DNA of 64,000 bases, taken from contig CAWCSF010000005.1 in NCBI GenBank assembly GCA_963798195.1, forward strand, positions 124,001-188,000, written 5' to 3'. The translations under genes and the position numbers were made by a program. The notes beneath the pieces were generated by a model that did no database searches, was not told the DNA's origin, and saw only the letters and a list, made by a program, of their open reading frames with translations. Source of the DNA: CAVSRC01 sp963798195. Its GTDB lineage: Bacteria; Pseudomonadota; Alphaproteobacteria; Rhizobiales; Kaistiaceae. This document shows positions 62,909 to 64,000 of the stretch, in pieces; positions within the stretch are counted from its first letter, which is position 1; each line of letters opens with the position of its first letter.

Positions 62909-64000
62909 CTACCGGGTTAGATCGAGCGGCGGCGCGAGCGTGGTCGCCTTCGGGGGCTGGGCGGCAAAGGCGCTTGCAGCCGTCGTAGCCCGCGGACGCA
63001 GCCGCGGCATCGGCACATTCGGCAACGACTTTCCGGTGGCTACCGGTGCTTCGCCCGGCGCAGGGTCGGCGCGACCCGTATAGACCTGTACCGGCGGCAT
63101 CAGTTCGAAGCGTGGCTCAAGCGCCGAGTTCGGCCCCAGCTTGGCAAGGACCGGATCTTCCTCGTCATCGTCGCTGGCAACGTGCTTCTTGCACACGTCG
63201 TCACGGAGATTGGCAACCGGATAGGCAGCGGCGCTCGCTTTGTACTCAACCAGTTTTGGCTTTCCGGTCGTGCCGAACCAATTGCCGAAGCCCTGATTGA
63301 GCAGCGCGGCCGCCATTTCCGACCGGTCCTTCGAAGACGACGCGCCGAGGACGACTACCATCATGGTGCGCCCAAAGCGCGAGGCGTTGGCGACGATGTT
63401 GAAGCCGGAAGCGCAGACAAAACCGGTCTTCATGCCGTTGGTGCCGTGATACCGCTCCAGCAGCGCATTCTGCGAGCGCAGGATGCGTTTGCCGGCCCGG
63501 ATCGCGGGAATACGGAATAACTCGCGGTATTCCGGAAACTCCGTCCAGATCGCCCGCGCCAATACGGCAAGATCACGCGCCGTCGTGATCTGTCCGTCGT
63601 CCGGCAGCCCGTTGGGATTTGCGTAGTGCGTCGATCGCATGCCGAGACGCACAGCAGCAGCATTCATCATGGCGACGAACCCACGCTCGTTGCCGCCCAC
63701 GGTTTCGGCGACCGCCACCGCGATGTCGTTAGCCGACTTTACCAGCATCATCTTCAGGGCGTTATCGACGTTCAGAACGGTGCCGACCTTGAAGCCCATC
63801 TTGGACGGCGCCTGGGCGAGAGCGTTGCTGGATATCTTGACGGGCGAGGTCAGCGTAAGCTTGCCGGCCTTGAGCGCCTCGAACGTCAGGTAGGCGGTCA
63901 TCAGCTTGGTGACCGACGCTGGCTGCCAAAGCCGGTTCGAATCGCGATCGTCGAGCACCGTGCCGGCATCGACATCCACAAGAATGTAGACAGGCCCGTC
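62909..64000 (-). CDS. D-alanyl-D-alanine carboxypeptidase (PBP5/6 family), partial
   Basis: The C-terminal part of a class C low-molecular-mass penicillin-binding protein; the start lies beyond the right edge (frame open to 64000, GPVYILVDVDAG). All three active-site motifs are visible: SxxK in ASVTKLM, SxN in SANDIA and KTG in GMKTGFV. It trims pentapeptide side chains of peptidoglycan in the periplasm. The C-terminal about 90 residues are low-complexity (acidic DDDEEDP and Pro/Ala-rich), unlike E. coli PBP5, and end in LAPPLDLTR. A secretion signal should precede the visible part. Confidence 0.93.
   Translation of the reverse strand, partial: DGPVYILVDVDAGTVLDDRDSNRLWQPASVTKLMTAYLTFEALKAGKLTLTSPVKISSNALAQAPSKMGFKVGTVLNVDNALKMMLVKSANDIAVAVAETVGGNERGFVAMMNAAAVRLGMRSTHYANPNGLPDDGQITTARDLAVLARAIWTEFPEYRELFRIPAIRAGKRILRSQNALLERYHGTNGMKTGFVCASGFNIVANASRFGRTMMVVVLGASSSKDRSEMAAALLNQGFGNWFGTTGKPKLVEYKASAAAYPVANLRDDVCKKHVASDDDEEDPVLAKLGPNSALEPRFELMPPVQVYTGRADPAPGEAPVATGKSLPNVPMPRLRPRATTAASAFAAQPPKATTLAPPLDLTR

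Overview
The window is a high-GC segment of an alphaproteobacterial chromosome, most likely Hyphomicrobiales (Rhizobiales). The evidence is the block helicase - S4 protein - 7Fe ferredoxin - CarD - RpoH-type sigma factor, an EcfG-type promoter in front of the sigma gene, and the abundance of TRAP and ABC solute importers. No integrase, transposase, phage gene, CRISPR array or rRNA was seen.

Layout. 1-6.8 kb holds housekeeping and stress genes (helicase C-terminus, S4 protein, fdxA, carD, rpoH, M48 lipoprotein peptidase, SNase-like protein), followed by tRNA-Arg(CCT) at 6870-6946. 7-55 kb is a continuous run of transport and catabolic modules:
(a) 7.1-14.8 kb: a minus-strand operon of TPP enzyme, FAD amino-acid oxidase-like enzyme, TRAP transporter and BASS-like carrier, divergent from an Asp/Glu/hydantoin racemase-like gene.
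(b) 15-21.3 kb: class V aminotransferase and TRAP permeases, divergent from a GntR regulator, a TRAP binding protein and an M24 hydrolase.
(c) 21.4-28.5 kb: an M24-TRAP operon divergent from MarR-AKR-amidase.
(d) 28.5-39.3 kb: a long minus-strand run of three tandem D-glutamate cyclase-like genes, a Dpp-type peptide ABC importer, a DUF1028 protein and RidA, divergent from a LysR regulator.
(e) 39.8-50.9 kb: a carbohydrate cluster with a tartrate/isopropylmalate-type dehydrogenase, a TIM-barrel isomerase, a DUF993 aldolase-like protein, three Gfo/Idh oxidoreductases and a CUT1 sugar ABC importer. Two copies of one inverted repeat flank its divergent promoter region.
(f) 51.3-55.2 kb: a betaine-type ABC importer with the gene order and lengths of E. 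coli osmF(yehZ)-yehY-yehX-yehW.
55.2-64 kb returns to mixed cell-envelope and housekeeping genes: alpha/beta hydrolase, methyltransferase, CAP-domain lipoprotein, acyl-CoA synthetase, GNAT protein, flippase, TusA, CobW GTPase and D-Ala-D-Ala carboxypeptidase.

The common theme of modules a-d is uptake and breakdown of amino-acid derivatives. Racemase, D-amino-acid oxidase-like, M24 hydrolase, amidase, D-glutamate cyclase and RidA functions recur, each next to its own importer and usually its own regulator. The most distinctive unit is the operon at 28.5-38.3 kb, which I infer to be a system for a D-glutamate/5-oxoproline-like or D-amino-acid peptide substrate.

Five otherwise normal genes (helicase, DctP at 10 kb, DppF, one glutamate cyclase, flippase) each show a single +1 frameshift of the same type. 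This looks more like uncorrected one-base insertions in the sequence than real gene decay.
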